Notes under the pieces: model-generated
What the model was told of the DNA's origin: nothing
The model's input: only the letters and a program-made list of their open reading frames with translations
Databases searched by the model: none
Source: Thermocrispum agreste DSM 44070
Lineage (GTDB): Bacteria > Actinomycetota > Actinomycetes > Mycobacteriales > Pseudonocardiaceae
Direction of reading: 5' to 3'
Assembly (NCBI RefSeq): GCF_000427905.1
Contig: NZ_KE386604.1
Coordinates: forward strand, 858,886-922,885
DNA: 64,000 nt
Position numbers and translations under genes: made by a program
Shown here: one piece after another, positions 25,299-34,077 of the stretch
How the letters are laid out: the number at the start of each line of letters is the position of its first letter
Numbering within the stretch: position 1 is the stretch's first letter

Positions 25299-26492
25299 AT
25301 GGCCCGTCTCGCCCAGACCGCCGGCCTGACCGACGTGCAGCAGGAGATCCTGGCGACCGTCCGGGACTTCGTGGACAAGGAGATCATCCCGCACGCGCAG
25401 GAACTGGAGCACTCCGATACCTACCCGGCGGACATCGTCGAAGGCATGAAGGAGATGGGCCTGTTCGGCATCACCATCCCCGAGGAGTACGGCGGGCTGG
25501 GTGAGTCGCTGCTGACCTATGCGCTGGTCGTGGAGCAGATCGCGCGCGGGTGGATGAGCGTGTCCGGCGTGATCAACACGCACTTCATCGTGGCGCACAT
25601 GATCAAGCAGCACGGCACCGATGAGCAGAAGAAGCACTTCCTGCCGAAGATGGCCACCGGGGAGATCCGCGGCTCGTTCTCGATGAGCGAGCCCGACCTC
25701 GGCTCCGACGTGGCCGCGATCAAGACCCGGGCCAAGCGCGACGGCGACGACTACGTCATCGACGGCACCAAGATGTGGCTGACCAACGGCGGCACGTCCA
25801 ACCTGATCGCGCTGCTGGTCCGCACCGACGAAGGCGCGGAGAAGCCGCACCAGAACCTCACCACGTTCCTGGTGGAGAAGCCGGAGGGCTTCGGCGAGGT
25901 GGCGCCGGGCCTGACCATCCCCGGCAAGATCGACAAGATGGGCTACAAGGGCGTCGACACCACCGAGGCGGTGTTCTCCGGCTACCGGATCGGCGCGGAC
26001 AAGATTCTCGGCGGGGTGCCGGGCAAGGGCTTCGCGCACATGATGGACGGTGTCGAGGTCGGCAGGGTGAACGTGGCGGCCCGGGCCTGTGGCATCGCCA
26101 TCCGGGCGTTCGAGCTGGCCATCCAGTACGCCCAGGAGCGCACCACGTTCGGCAAGCCGATCGCGCAGCACCAGGCGATCGCGTTCAAGCTGGCCGAGAT
26201 GGCCACCAAGGTGGAGGCGGCGCACCTGATGATGGTCAACGCCGCGCGGCTGAAGGACTCCGGCCAGCGCAACGACGTCGAGGCGGGCATGGCCAAGCTG
26301 CTCGCCTCGGAGTACTGCATGGAGGTCACCCAGGAGGCGTTCCGCATTCACGGCGGCTACGGCTACTCCAAGGAGTACGAGATCGAGCGGCTGATGCGGG
26401 AGGCGCCGTTCCTGCTGATCGGCGAGGGCACGTCGGAGATCCAGAAGACCATCATCAGCCGCGGCCTGTTGCGCGAGTACCGCAACCACTGA
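25299..26492 (+). CDS. Acyl-CoA dehydrogenase
   Basis: 397 residues, complete ACAD fold. FAD/substrate motifs are FSMSEPDLGSDVAAIKTRA and MWLTNGGTSNL; the C-terminal helices hold QERTTFGKPIAQHQAIAFKL and EAFRIHGGYGYSKEYEIERL. It oxidises an acyl-CoA to the 2-enoyl-CoA with transfer to ETF; the chain specificity is unknown. ATG at 25299 follows GAAGGAG. The 249 bases upstream hold nothing recognisable. Confidence 0.93.
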   Translation: MARLAQTAGLTDVQQEILATVRDFVDKEIIPHAQELEHSDTYPADIVEGMKEMGLFGITIPEEYGGLGESLLTYALVVEQIARGWMSVSGVINTHFIVAHMIKQHGTDEQKKHFLPKMATGEIRGSFSMSEPDLGSDVAAIKTRAKRDGDDYVIDGTKMWLTNGGTSNLIALLVRTDEGAEKPHQNLTTFLVEKPEGFGEVAPGLTIPGKIDKMGYKGVDTTEAVFSGYRIGADKILGGVPGKGFAHMMDGVEVGRVNVAARACGIAIRAFELAIQYAQERTTFGKPIAQHQAIAFKLAEMATKVEAAHLMMVNAARLKDSGQRNDVEAGMAKLLASEYCMEVTQEAFRIHGGYGYSKEYEIERLMREAPFLLIGEGTSEIQKTIISRGLLREYRNH

Positions 26493-26633
26493 CCCCTCCC
26501 GAGCGCCCCGCCCGGCCGCGATCGCCGGTGTGGCGTGCGCGGCAACCGCTGACACCCGGCTGACCGCTCGCACCTCCTCGGCCGGTACGGCAGGATGGTG
26601 GGAAGCATCCAGGCAGCAGCGAGTGGGGCGGCG

Positions 26634-27179
26634 ATGAGCGAACAGGCTTCCGGCCGGGACCGGGCGCGGATGCCTCGGCTGCCCACGCCGCCGACCGGCT
26701 GGCCGATCGGCTCCTACGACACCTACCAGGGCGCCCAGCAGGCGGTGGACTACCTGGCCGCGGACGGGTTCCCGGTCGGTGACGTGACCATCGTCGGCGT
26801 CGACCTGATGCTGGTCGAGCGGGTCATGGGGCGGCTGTCGTGGGGCAAGGTGCTCACCACCGGCGCGCTGTCCGGCGCGTGGTTCGGCCTGCTGGTCGGG
26901 CTGCTGCTCGGCGCGTTCGGCAGCAGGCCGGGCCTGAGCGCCGCCCCGGTGCTGGTCGGCCTCGGCGCCGGCGTGCTGTTCGGCACGGTGTTCGCGGGCA
27001 TCAGCTACGCCATGACCAAGGGCAAGCGCGACTTCTCCTCGGCCAGCCAGCTGGTGGCGGGCCGGTACGACGTGCTGTGCCTGCCGCGGTCGGCCGAACG
27101 CGGCCGGGATTTGCTCGCCAAGCTGGCGCTGGGAACGGGGGATCGCCCGGCAGGCGTCGACGAAGAACGAAACGACTGA
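26634..27179 (+). CDS. Membrane protein with general-stress-17M-type domain
   Basis: 181 residues. The N-terminal part PIGSYDTYQGAQQAVDYLAA then VGDVTIVGVDLMLVERV is the GsiB/17M-like fold, followed by two membrane segments (GALSGAWFGLLVGLLLGAF; VLVGLGAGVLFGTVFAGIS) and a short cytosolic tail. It resembles Rv1234, which also lies just before lpqY. Function unknown. Confidence 0.82.
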   Translation: MSEQASGRDRARMPRLPTPPTGWPIGSYDTYQGAQQAVDYLAADGFPVGDVTIVGVDLMLVERVMGRLSWGKVLTTGALSGAWFGLLVGLLLGAFGSRPGLSAAPVLVGLGAGVLFGTVFAGISYAMTKGKRDFSSASQLVAGRYDVLCLPRSAERGRDLLAKLALGTGDRPAGVDEERND

Positions 27180-27263
27180 GGTTTGCCGTCGAATTTGCCG
27201 CGGGTGCCGTGCGCTGGTCCTGTTGTCGCAATTTCGGTGCCGATCGTGTCTAGACCGTCTACC

Positions 27264-27308
27264 TATTCCTGCGAAACACTTGCGGACGGTGATCGCCAGG
27301 AATAAGTT
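27264..27308 (+). promoter_or_regulatory. Inverted repeat and promoter candidate for the lpqY operon
   Basis: TATTCCTG (27264-27271) and CAGGAATA (27297-27304) form perfect 8-bp inverted arms 25 bases apart. TTGCGG (27280-27285) and TAAGTT (27303-27308), 17 bases apart, could be -35 and -10, so the arms would frame the promoter like an operator. The leader to the GTG is ~120 bases. Confidence 0.35.
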
Positions 27309-27434
27309 CCCCTGTGCCCGGATCGATCCAGCAACGCGGTCCGGGTTCCGATCTGACGCACGTTGCGGTGCGAGCCCGGGCCGCCCTACCGGGCCCCGGT
27401 CGCACTGCGTGCGGCACGGGAGAAGGAGGAACCG

Positions 27435-28742
27435 GTGCGCCGAGATCGCACACGCACCCGAGCGGCGGCGATGGCCGGGTCATTGCTGACCGCGGCGGGG
27501 GTGGTGGCTGGTTGCAGCTCGGAAGCTGACAACGTCGTAACGCTGTACTACGCGTTGGAGCAGTATGTGCCGCACATCGTGGCGACGTGTAACGAGGAAG
27601 CCAACGGCGAGTACCAGATCGTGCATCGCCAGTTGCCACGAGACGCCGACGGACAGCGTGAACAGATGGTGCGCAGGCTCGCGGCGGGTGACACCGACCT
27701 GGACCTGCTCGGCCTGGACGTGACCTGGGTCCCCGAGTTCGCCGAGGCCAAGTGGCTGGCCGAATGGACGGGCGAGGACAAGGCGTCGGTCGAAGAGGAC
27801 ACGCTGGAAGTGCCGCTCAAGACCGCGACATGGGACGGCAAGCTGTACGCGGCGCCCATGAACACCAACGTTCAGCTGCTCTGGTACGACAAGTCGCTCA
27901 CGCCGGAGCCGCCGAAGACGTGGGAAGAAATGATCGAGATGTCCCGCGATCTGAAGGCGCAGGGCAAGCCGTACCAGATCCTCTACACCGGGGCCCAGTA
28001 CGAGGGCCTGGTGGTGGCGTTCAACAGCCTGGTGAACTCCGCGGGCGGCCAGGTGCTCAGTGACGACGGCACCGAGGTGACGCTGGACGACAAGGCCAGG
28101 CGGGCGCTGGAGATCATGCGACAGATGGTCGACGAGGGGCTGAACAGCCCGTCGCTGAGCAACGCGCAAGAACAGCAGGTGGTCGACTCGTTCTCGCCCG
28201 GCGACAGCCAGGCCGCCTTCCAGATCAACTGGCCGTTCGTCTACGCGGCGACGCGGGACGCGAAGTCGCCGCGGTTCGAGAACCTGGCGTGGACCACGTA
28301 CCCGGGGGTGGGCGACAACCCGGGCCGGGTGACCGTCGGTGGCTTCAACATCGCGGTCAGCGCCTACTCGGAGAAGAAGGACCTGGCGTTCAAGGCCGCG
28401 CGCTGCCTGCGGCAGGCCAAGAACCAGAAGTACGCGGCGATCTGCGGTGGTGTGCCGCCGACGCTGGAAAGCCTGTACAAGGACGAGGAGCCGATCGCGC
28501 CGTGCGACGGTGACACCAGCGGCAAGCGCCAGTCGATGGTGGACGCCTACCCGATGCGCGACGACATCCTGAAGTCGCTGAAGACGGCGGCGGTCCGGCC
28601 GCTGACCCCGGTGTACCAGAACCTGTCCACGGTGACGTCGAAGATCCTGTCGCCACCGGGATCGATCGATCCGCAGGCCACCCTTGAGGAGCTGCGGGAA
28701 GAGCTGAACAACGCGGTCCAGTCGCAAGGGGTGCTGCCATGA
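27435..28742 (+). CDS. lpqY: Sugar ABC transporter lipoprotein LpqY
   Basis: 435 residues. A signal peptide with Arg-rich start ends at lipobox Cys27 (VVAGCSS); the mature part is a family 1 solute-binding protein (VTLYYALEQYVPHIVATCNE, LDLLGLDVTWVPEFAEAKWL, QAAFQINWPFVYAATRD). The mycobacterial relative binds trehalose outside the membrane. GTG at 27435 has AAGGAGGA just before it. It is first gene of lpqY-sugA-sugB-sugC. Confidence 0.9.
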   Translation: MRRDRTRTRAAAMAGSLLTAAGVVAGCSSEADNVVTLYYALEQYVPHIVATCNEEANGEYQIVHRQLPRDADGQREQMVRRLAAGDTDLDLLGLDVTWVPEFAEAKWLAEWTGEDKASVEEDTLEVPLKTATWDGKLYAAPMNTNVQLLWYDKSLTPEPPKTWEEMIEMSRDLKAQGKPYQILYTGAQYEGLVVAFNSLVNSAGGQVLSDDGTEVTLDDKARRALEIMRQMVDEGLNSPSLSNAQEQQVVDSFSPGDSQAAFQINWPFVYAATRDAKSPRFENLAWTTYPGVGDNPGRVTVGGFNIAVSAYSEKKDLAFKAARCLRQAKNQKYAAICGGVPPTLESLYKDEEPIAPCDGDTSGKRQSMVDAYPMRDDILKSLKTAAVRPLTPVYQNLSTVTSKILSPPGSIDPQATLEELREELNNAVQSQGVLP

Positions 28743-29725
28743 CGACACAAGGGCCCAACCCGGCCGAGACGGCCGCTGGTTCGACCGCCGTCGCCGAGCC
28801 GGCGGAGGACGCCAAGCGCGGTAACGGCAAGAAGAACGGCAAGTCGGCACTGAGCGAGGGCAAGCGGGCCGAGCGCAGGCTGGCCTGGCTGCTGTGCGCG
28901 CCCGCGGTGATCGTCATGGTGGCGGTGACCGCATGGCCGATCATCTACTCGCTGTGGCTGTCGCTGCAGCGCTACGACCTGCGGTTCCCGGACGACACCG
29001 AGTTCGTCGGGCTGGACAACTACGTGGCGGTGCTGTCCAGCGGCTACTGGTGGACCGCCTTCGGCGTGACGCTGGCGATCACCGTCGTATCGGTGGCCAT
29101 CGAGCTGGTGCTCGGCATGGTGCTGGCTTTGGTCATGCACCGGGCGCTCGTCGGCCGCGGCCTGGTGCGCACGGTCTCGCTGATCCCGTACGGGATCGTC
29201 ACCGTGGTGGCGGCGTTCTCCTGGTACTTCGCCTGGGACCAGGTGTACGGCTACTTCACCGGGCCGGACGACGCGCCGCTGACCCAGACCATCCCGTCGC
29301 TGCTCATCATCGTGCTGGCCGAGGTGTGGAAGACCACGCCGTTCATGGCGTTGCTGCTGATGGCGGGCCTGGCGCTGGTGCCGGACGACCTGCTGAAGGC
29401 GGCGGCGATGGACGGGGCGAACGCCTGGCAGCGGTTCACCAAGGTGATGCTGCCGGTGATGAAGCCCGCCATCCTGGTCGCGCTGTTGTTCCGCACCCTG
29501 GACGCGTTCCGCATCTTCGACAACATCTTCGTGCTGACCAAGGGGCAGAACGACACCTCGTCGGTGTCCATGATCACCTACAACAACCTGATCAAGGGGT
29601 TGAACCTGGGCATCGGCGCGACCATGTCGGTGCTGATCTTCATCTCGGTCGCGATCATCGCGTTCGTCTTCATCAAGCTGTTCGGCACGGCTGCCCCGGG
29701 CAGTGACACCGAGGGGAGGCGCTGA
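28739..29725 (+). CDS. sugA: Trehalose-type ABC permease SugA
   Basis: 328 residues. A charged cytosolic N-terminus of ~45 residues precedes six membrane segments. The EAA loop is [20 protein letters not shown], which docks to SugC. ATG overlaps the lpqY stop by 4 nt. Confidence 0.9.
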   Translation: MTTQGPNPAETAAGSTAVAEPAEDAKRGNGKKNGKSALSEGKRAERRLAWLLCAPAVIVMVAVTAWPIIYSLWLSLQRYDLRFPDDTEFVGLDNYVAVLSSGYWWTAFGVTLAITVVSVAIELVLGMVLALVMHRALVGRGLVRTVSLIPYGIVTVVAAFSWYFAWDQVYGYFTGPDDAPLTQTIPSLLIIVLAEVWKTTPFMALLLMAGLALVPDDLLKAAAMDGANAWQRFTKVMLPVMKPAILVALLFRTLDAFRIFDNIFVLTKGQNDTSSVSMITYNNLIKGLNLGIGATMSVLIFISVAIIAFVFIKLFGTAAPGSDTEGRR

Positions 29726-29726
29726 C

Positions 29727-30572
29727 ATGGCGATCCTGCAGAGTCCGGCAGGCAAGAAGACCGCGTGGACGCTGGTCGACATCTTCGTCATCGTCTACGC
29801 GCTCTTCCCGGTGCTGTGGATCCTGTCGTTGTCGCTGAAGTCGTCGGAGACGCTGGCGGACAAGAGCTTCTTCCCGACCGACATCAGCTTCGAGCACTAC
29901 GAGACGATCTTCTCGGCCGACGTCAGCCTGTTCATCCGGCCGCTGATCAACTCGATCGGCATCTCGGTGATCGCGACGCTGATCGCGGTGGTGCTGGGCA
30001 CCATGGCCGCCTACGCCATCGCCCGGCTGGAGTTCCCCGGCAAGCGGGCGCTGGTCGGCGTCTCGCTGCTCATCGCGATGTTCCCGCAGATCTCGCTCAT
30101 CTCGCCGCTGTTCGAGATGGAGCGGGCGCTCGGGCTGTTCGACACGTGGCCGGGCCTGATCCTGCCGTTCGTCACCTTCGCGCTGCCGCTGGCGATCTAC
30201 ACGCTGTCGGCGTTCTTCCGGGAGATCCCCTGGGAGCTGGAGAAGGCGGCGAAGATGGACGGGGCCACCCCCGGCCAGGCGTTCCGGAAGGTGATCGCTC
30301 CGCTGGCCGCGCCCGGGGTGTTCACCACGGCGATCCTGGTGTTCATCTTCTGCTGGAACGACTTCCTGTTCGCCATCTCGCTGACCTCGACCGAGAACGC
30401 CCGCACGGTGCCCGCCGCGCTGGCGTTCTTCACCGGGGCCTCGCAGTTCGAGACGCCGACCGGCTCGCTGTCCGCTGCCGCGGTCATCATCACCATTCCG
30501 ATCATCGTGTTCGTGTTGTTCTTCCAGCGCCGCATCGTTGCGGGGCTGACCTCGGGTGCTGTGAAGGGGTAA
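29727..30572 (+). CDS. sugB: Trehalose-type ABC permease SugB
   Basis: 281 residues, MalG-type permease with six membrane segments ([20 protein letters not shown] first). The EAA loop is [23 protein letters not shown] at 29727 begins one base after the sugA stop codon. It forms the membrane channel with SugA. Confidence 0.9.
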   Translation: MAILQSPAGKKTAWTLVDIFVIVYALFPVLWILSLSLKSSETLADKSFFPTDISFEHYETIFSADVSLFIRPLINSIGISVIATLIAVVLGTMAAYAIARLEFPGKRALVGVSLLIAMFPQISLISPLFEMERALGLFDTWPGLILPFVTFALPLAIYTLSAFFREIPWELEKAAKMDGATPGQAFRKVIAPLAAPGVFTTAILVFIFCWNDFLFAISLTSTENARTVPAALAFFTGASQFETPTGSLSAAAVIITIPIIVFVLFFQRRIVAGLTSGAVKG

Positions 30573-30575
30573 GTC

Positions 30576-31754
30576 ATGGCTGAGATCGTTCTGGACAAGG
30601 TGACCAAGCGTTACCCGGACGGCGCCCTCGCGGTGTCCGAAGTCAGCATCGAGATCGCCGACGGCGAGTTCATCATCCTGGTCGGCCCGTCCGGCTGCGG
30701 GAAGTCGACCACGCTGAACATGGTCGCCGGGCTGGAGGACATCACCAGCGGTGAGCTGCGCATCGACGGCGAGCGGATGAACGAGAAGGCGCCCAAGGAC
30801 CGGGACATCGCCATGGTGTTCCAGTCGTACGCGCTGTACCCGCACATGACGGTGCGGGAGAACATGGCGTTCCCGCTCCGCCTGGCCAAGGTCGACGAGG
30901 CCACCATCAACCAGAAGGTCAACGAGGCGGCGGAGATCCTCGACCTGACCGCGCACCTGGACCGCAAGCCCGCCAATCTGTCCGGTGGTCAGCGGCAGCG
31001 GGTGGCCATGGGCCGCGCGATCGTGCGCAACCCGAAGGCGTTCCTGATGGACGAGCCGCTGTCCAACCTGGACGCCAAGCTGCGGGTGCAGATGCGCACG
31101 TCGGTGTCGAAGCTGCAGAAGCAGCTGGGCACCACGACGCTGTACGTCACGCACGACCAGACCGAGGCGATGACGCTGGGCGACCGGGTCGTGGTGCTGC
31201 GCGGCGGTCACGTGCAGCAGATCGGCTCGCCGCAGTACCTGTACGACAACCCGGCGAACCTGTTCGTGGCCGGCTTCATCGGTTCTCCGGCGATGAACTT
31301 CTTCCCCGGCCAGATCGCCGAGGGCAGCGTGCGCAGCCCGCTGGGCACGGTGCCGCTCCCGGACCGGCTGAAGCAGGCCGTGCAGTCCGGGTCCGGGCAG
31401 CGGGACGTCATCGTCGGCATCCGGCCGGAGCACTTCGAGGACGCCTCGCTGATGGACGACGCCTCGCGCGAGCGCGGCGGTCTGATCACGGTAAAGGTGG
31501 ACGTGCTCGAGTCGATGGGCTCGGACGCGTACGCGCACTTCACCGTCGACCAGGGTACTTCGATCGATTCCGCCGAGCTGGCCGAGCTGGCCGCAGACTC
31601 CGGCCGCACCGACACCGGGTCGGACACCGGGTTCACCGCGCGGTTGTCCGCGGCCACCAGGGCCAAGGCCGGTGAGTCGATCGAGCTGTGGTTCGACACC
31701 GACAAGCTGCAGCTGTTCGACCCGTCCTCGGGGAAGAACCTGGTGGAGGTCTGA
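30576..31754 (+). CDS. sugC: ABC transporter ATPase SugC
   Basis: 392 residues. Walker A GPSGCGKST, Q-loop MVFQSYALYPHMTVRENMAF, signature LSGGQRQRVAMGRAI, Walker B AFLMDEPLSNLDAKL and switch VTHDQTEAM are all intact. The C-terminal regulatory domain (GIRPEHFEDASLMDDA, DVLESMGSDAYAHF) is of the MsmK/UgpC type. It powers import through SugA-SugB. The stop codon lies inside the first of three tandem repeats. Confidence 0.92.
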   Translation: MAEIVLDKVTKRYPDGALAVSEVSIEIADGEFIILVGPSGCGKSTTLNMVAGLEDITSGELRIDGERMNEKAPKDRDIAMVFQSYALYPHMTVRENMAFPLRLAKVDEATINQKVNEAAEILDLTAHLDRKPANLSGGQRQRVAMGRAIVRNPKAFLMDEPLSNLDAKLRVQMRTSVSKLQKQLGTTTLYVTHDQTEAMTLGDRVVVLRGGHVQQIGSPQYLYDNPANLFVAGFIGSPAMNFFPGQIAEGSVRSPLGTVPLPDRLKQAVQSGSGQRDVIVGIRPEHFEDASLMDDASRERGGLITVKVDVLESMGSDAYAHFTVDQGTSIDSAELAELAADSGRTDTGSDTGFTARLSAATRAKAGESIELWFDTDKLQLFDPSSGKNLVEV

Positions 31755-31828
31755 CACGCCCGGAGCTGCTTGGGAGGTCTGACACGCCCGGCGCTGCTTG
31801 GGAGGTCTGACACGCCCGGCGCTGCTTG
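31745..31828. repeat. Three 28-bp tandem repeats spanning the sugC stop
   Basis: GGAGGTCTGACACGCCCGG begins at 31745, 31773 and 31801; copies 2 and 3 are identical to each other and differ from copy 1 at one base. The sugC TGA stop is at bases 8-10 of copy 1, so copies 2 and 3 carry the last codons and stop without a gene. Confidence 0.95.
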
Positions 31829-32152
31829 CGGAAGAGGGCCCGGTCCGCTCGCCTTGGCGGCCTGTCTGCCGTTCACATGTCCAGGGCGACGGGCCGGGCC
31901 CCGCCGCGATCGTCGGCGGCGGGCGCCACGGAGCCCCACCAGTGATGTCGCCGGGCCTGGCGTGTCGTGGCCTCGGCGGGCCGCTCACCGGGCTGGCCCA
32001 TTCAGCGGCCTGCCGGCACCTGGTCGTGCCCCGGTGCGTGGCTGTGAGGTGACGTGTCCGGGTGCCGATCCCCGAGCCGTCAGAACCGGGCCAAGTCCTT
32101 GATTCGCTGCCAGGTCGAACAGGTCCTGTTCGCCAGGCGTTGTCGTGTCTCC
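31829..32152. other. Spacer after sugC repeats
   Basis: About 320 bases with no credible gene. GGGCCCGG (31836-31843) and CCGGGCCC (31894-31901) are distant inverted arms that might form part of a terminator. Confidence 0.5.
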
Positions 32153-32499
32153 TCAGCGATGCGGCGAGTGGTGGCGCGGACTCGTGACTGCTTGGTTGAT
32201 CGGCATCACCAGGGGAAGGTCGACGAGGTCCACGATGCGTTGGATCCGCTCGCGGACCGAGCCGCCGACGACGCGGTACGGAATGCCTAGTTCGTCGAGC
32301 GTGGCGACGAGCAGTGAGTCGGACGATCGGCGGAACTCCTCGGACACCGGCCGGTGCCCGTCGGACTTGCGGGGAACTCGACCGGCAGGTGGACGTAGGC
32401 GTCGTAGGTCCGTTTGGCGCGCGCTTTGCCGACGATCCCGTAGAAGTCCAGGTACTGCGCATACCATCGCCGGTAGGGCAACCCGGCAACGCTGCGCGC
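32153..32499 (-). pseudogene. Truncated, frameshifted NTPase remnant
   Basis: Two overlapping frames make one C-terminal fragment of ~115 residues: LPYRRWYAQYLDFYGIVGKA, then TYDAYVHLPVEFP, then after one lost C near 32375 RKSDGHRPVSEEFRRSSDSL, ATLDELGIPYRVVGGSVRER and IQRIVDLVDLPLV. I recognise this as the tail of actinobacterial P-loop NTPases of the NadR-like/AAA type. The nucleotide-binding half is missing; the sequence degenerates just before the end of the ParB-like gene upstream. Non-functional. Confidence 0.65.
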
Positions 32500-32564
32500 C
32501 GTGCGCCGGCTCCGGCAGCGCTCGGCGCCCGGCCGGATGCACCGCCCGGTGGCCGCTGGTCCGG

Positions 32565-33404
32565 TCAGTCCTTGGTGAGCAGTGTCTCGATGACCTCGTC
32601 GTCCCAGCGGTGGGTGCGCATCAGCCGGTAGCGCTTGGACGCCATGGCCAGGTACGCCTCGGTGTCGGTCATGTCACCGATCAGGTCCGCGTCCCGCAGC
32701 AGCCGTACGGCGGGCAGATACTCCTCCGCGTACCAGCGGTTGGCCACCGTCTCCCGGTCCAGCAACTGGCCTTCGTCCTGCATCAGCCGGAAACCCCACG
32801 CCTCGACCGCTTCGCCCAGCTCGGCGTACTGAGCCGGGTCGGACAGCTTCATGTCCGCGCGGGCTTCCGGGATCAGCGGCACGCGCTCGGCGAAGATGCG
32901 GTGGTAGTCCTTGACGATCAGGTCGCCGCGGTAGCGGATGCCGTCGGCGTCCAGCACCGTCTCCACCTCGGTGACGTACGCCTCGATCTCCTTCAACCCC
33001 AGCGCGCACGCCACCGACACGCGGTGGTGACCGTCGCTGACGAAGTGCAGCTCGCCGACCCGGTAGACCTCGATCGGCGGGATCGGCTCACCGCGCCGGT
33101 GCGCCGCGGCCAGCCGCTCCCAGCGGGCGCGCACCCGGCTGCTGGTCGGCCGGAACCAGCGGTCGAAGTCGCGGGTGCGGTCCACGCTGCCGACGATGCT
33201 TTCCAGCCGGATGACACGCAGCCCGAGGCGGCGTTCCCCCTTGCGTCCGAGCGCCTCGACCACCTCGTCGAACGGCAGCATCACGTTGACGTCGTCCGGC
33301 TCGCGGCGCAGCCACGCGGCCAGCGCGGCACGCACCTGCTTGCGGCGGGCGCGCAGGAAGTCGTTCTCGGCATCGGCCTTCGGGAAGCCGGTGGTCCTGC
33401 TCAT
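32565..33404 (-). CDS. ParB/sulfiredoxin-fold nuclease-like protein
   Basis: 279 residues. The ParB/Srx fold is marked by IPPIEVYRVGELHFVSDGHH followed by RVSVACALGLKEIEAYVTEV; the GHHR box is the nucleotide-contact loop. A helical C-terminal half carries EARADMKLSDPAQYAELGEA and WYAEEYLPAVRLLRDADL. There is no ParA nearby, so it is not the chromosomal ParB. It overlaps the phosphoesterase stop by 4 nt and the NTPase remnant follows, suggesting a three-gene unit of unknown function. Confidence 0.8.
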   Translation of the reverse strand: MSRTTGFPKADAENDFLRARRKQVRAALAAWLRREPDDVNVMLPFDEVVEALGRKGERRLGLRVIRLESIVGSVDRTRDFDRWFRPTSSRVRARWERLAAAHRRGEPIPPIEVYRVGELHFVSDGHHRVSVACALGLKEIEAYVTEVETVLDADGIRYRGDLIVKDYHRIFAERVPLIPEARADMKLSDPAQYAELGEAVEAWGFRLMQDEGQLLDRETVANRWYAEEYLPAVRLLRDADLIGDMTDTEAYLAMASKRYRLMRTHRWDDEVIETLLTKD

Positions 33405-34057
33405 GAGATCTCCGCGGAGTGCTCAGCTGGTTCGAGATCGATGATGTGACTGCCGACGACGTTGCGCACGGTCGTCGTGCCGAGTATGTGGTCTTCGACG
33501 CGCTGGCCGTAAGGGTGGATGTGGCCGTGCAGCAGCCAGCGCGGGCGCAGCCGGCGGACGACGTCGTGCAGGCAGTCGAACCCCTGGTGCGGGTCGTCGT
33601 CGCCGTCCCCGACGCCACGGGGCGGGCTGTGGGTGAGCAGCACGTCCACCGGCCCCCTGGCCCGCCGGACCAGCCGCCGCGCCCGCCGGGCGGCCTGCTG
33701 CTGGGTCCACTGGTTCGGGCCGCCGGAATAGCGCACCGACCCGCCGAGCCCGGCGATCCGCAACCCGGCCGCGGTGACCACCCTGGTGTCGGCGTTGGCC
33801 CAGCCGCGCGGGCCCGGCCAGCGCTCGGGGAAGCCGGCGCGCACGCTCAGCCCGGCGTGCAGCGTGTAGCCGCCGAGCTCCCGGTCGTGGTTGCCGGGCA
33901 CCATGACGGCAGGCACCTCCAGCGCGTCGACCAGGAACTCCAGGTAGTCGAACGGCAGATCCCCGGCGGACAGCAGCAGGTCGACTGAACCGACGCGGCC
34001 GACGTCCGACCAGAGTGCGTGGTCGACCTCGTCGGCGACCACCAATGCCCGTGCCAT
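33401..34057 (-). CDS. Metallophosphoesterase-like protein
   Basis: 218 residues. Calcineurin-type motifs GDLP, GNHD, THSPP and GHIHP are present, but the first motif Asp-x-His appears as VADEVDHAL, without the His ligand in the normal place. Activity may be altered or the start region divergent. ATG at 34057; the gene overlaps the ParB-like gene start. Likely substrates (phosphoprotein, nucleotide) cannot be assigned. Confidence 0.82.
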   Translation of the reverse strand: MARALVVADEVDHALWSDVGRVGSVDLLLSAGDLPFDYLEFLVDALEVPAVMVPGNHDRELGGYTLHAGLSVRAGFPERWPGPRGWANADTRVVTAAGLRIAGLGGSVRYSGGPNQWTQQQAARRARRLVRRARGPVDVLLTHSPPRGVGDGDDDPHQGFDCLHDVVRRLRPRWLLHGHIHPYGQRVEDHILGTTTVRNVVGSHIIDLEPAEHSAEIS

Positions 34058-34077
34058 ACCGCCAGGTTACGGGGCCC

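Noticed and set aside
29673..32489. A 938-codon open frame on the minus strand across sugA-sugC
   Set aside because: It is antisense to three intact, recognisable transporter genes and its His/Arg/Gln-rich sequence is the usual shadow of G+C-rich codons.
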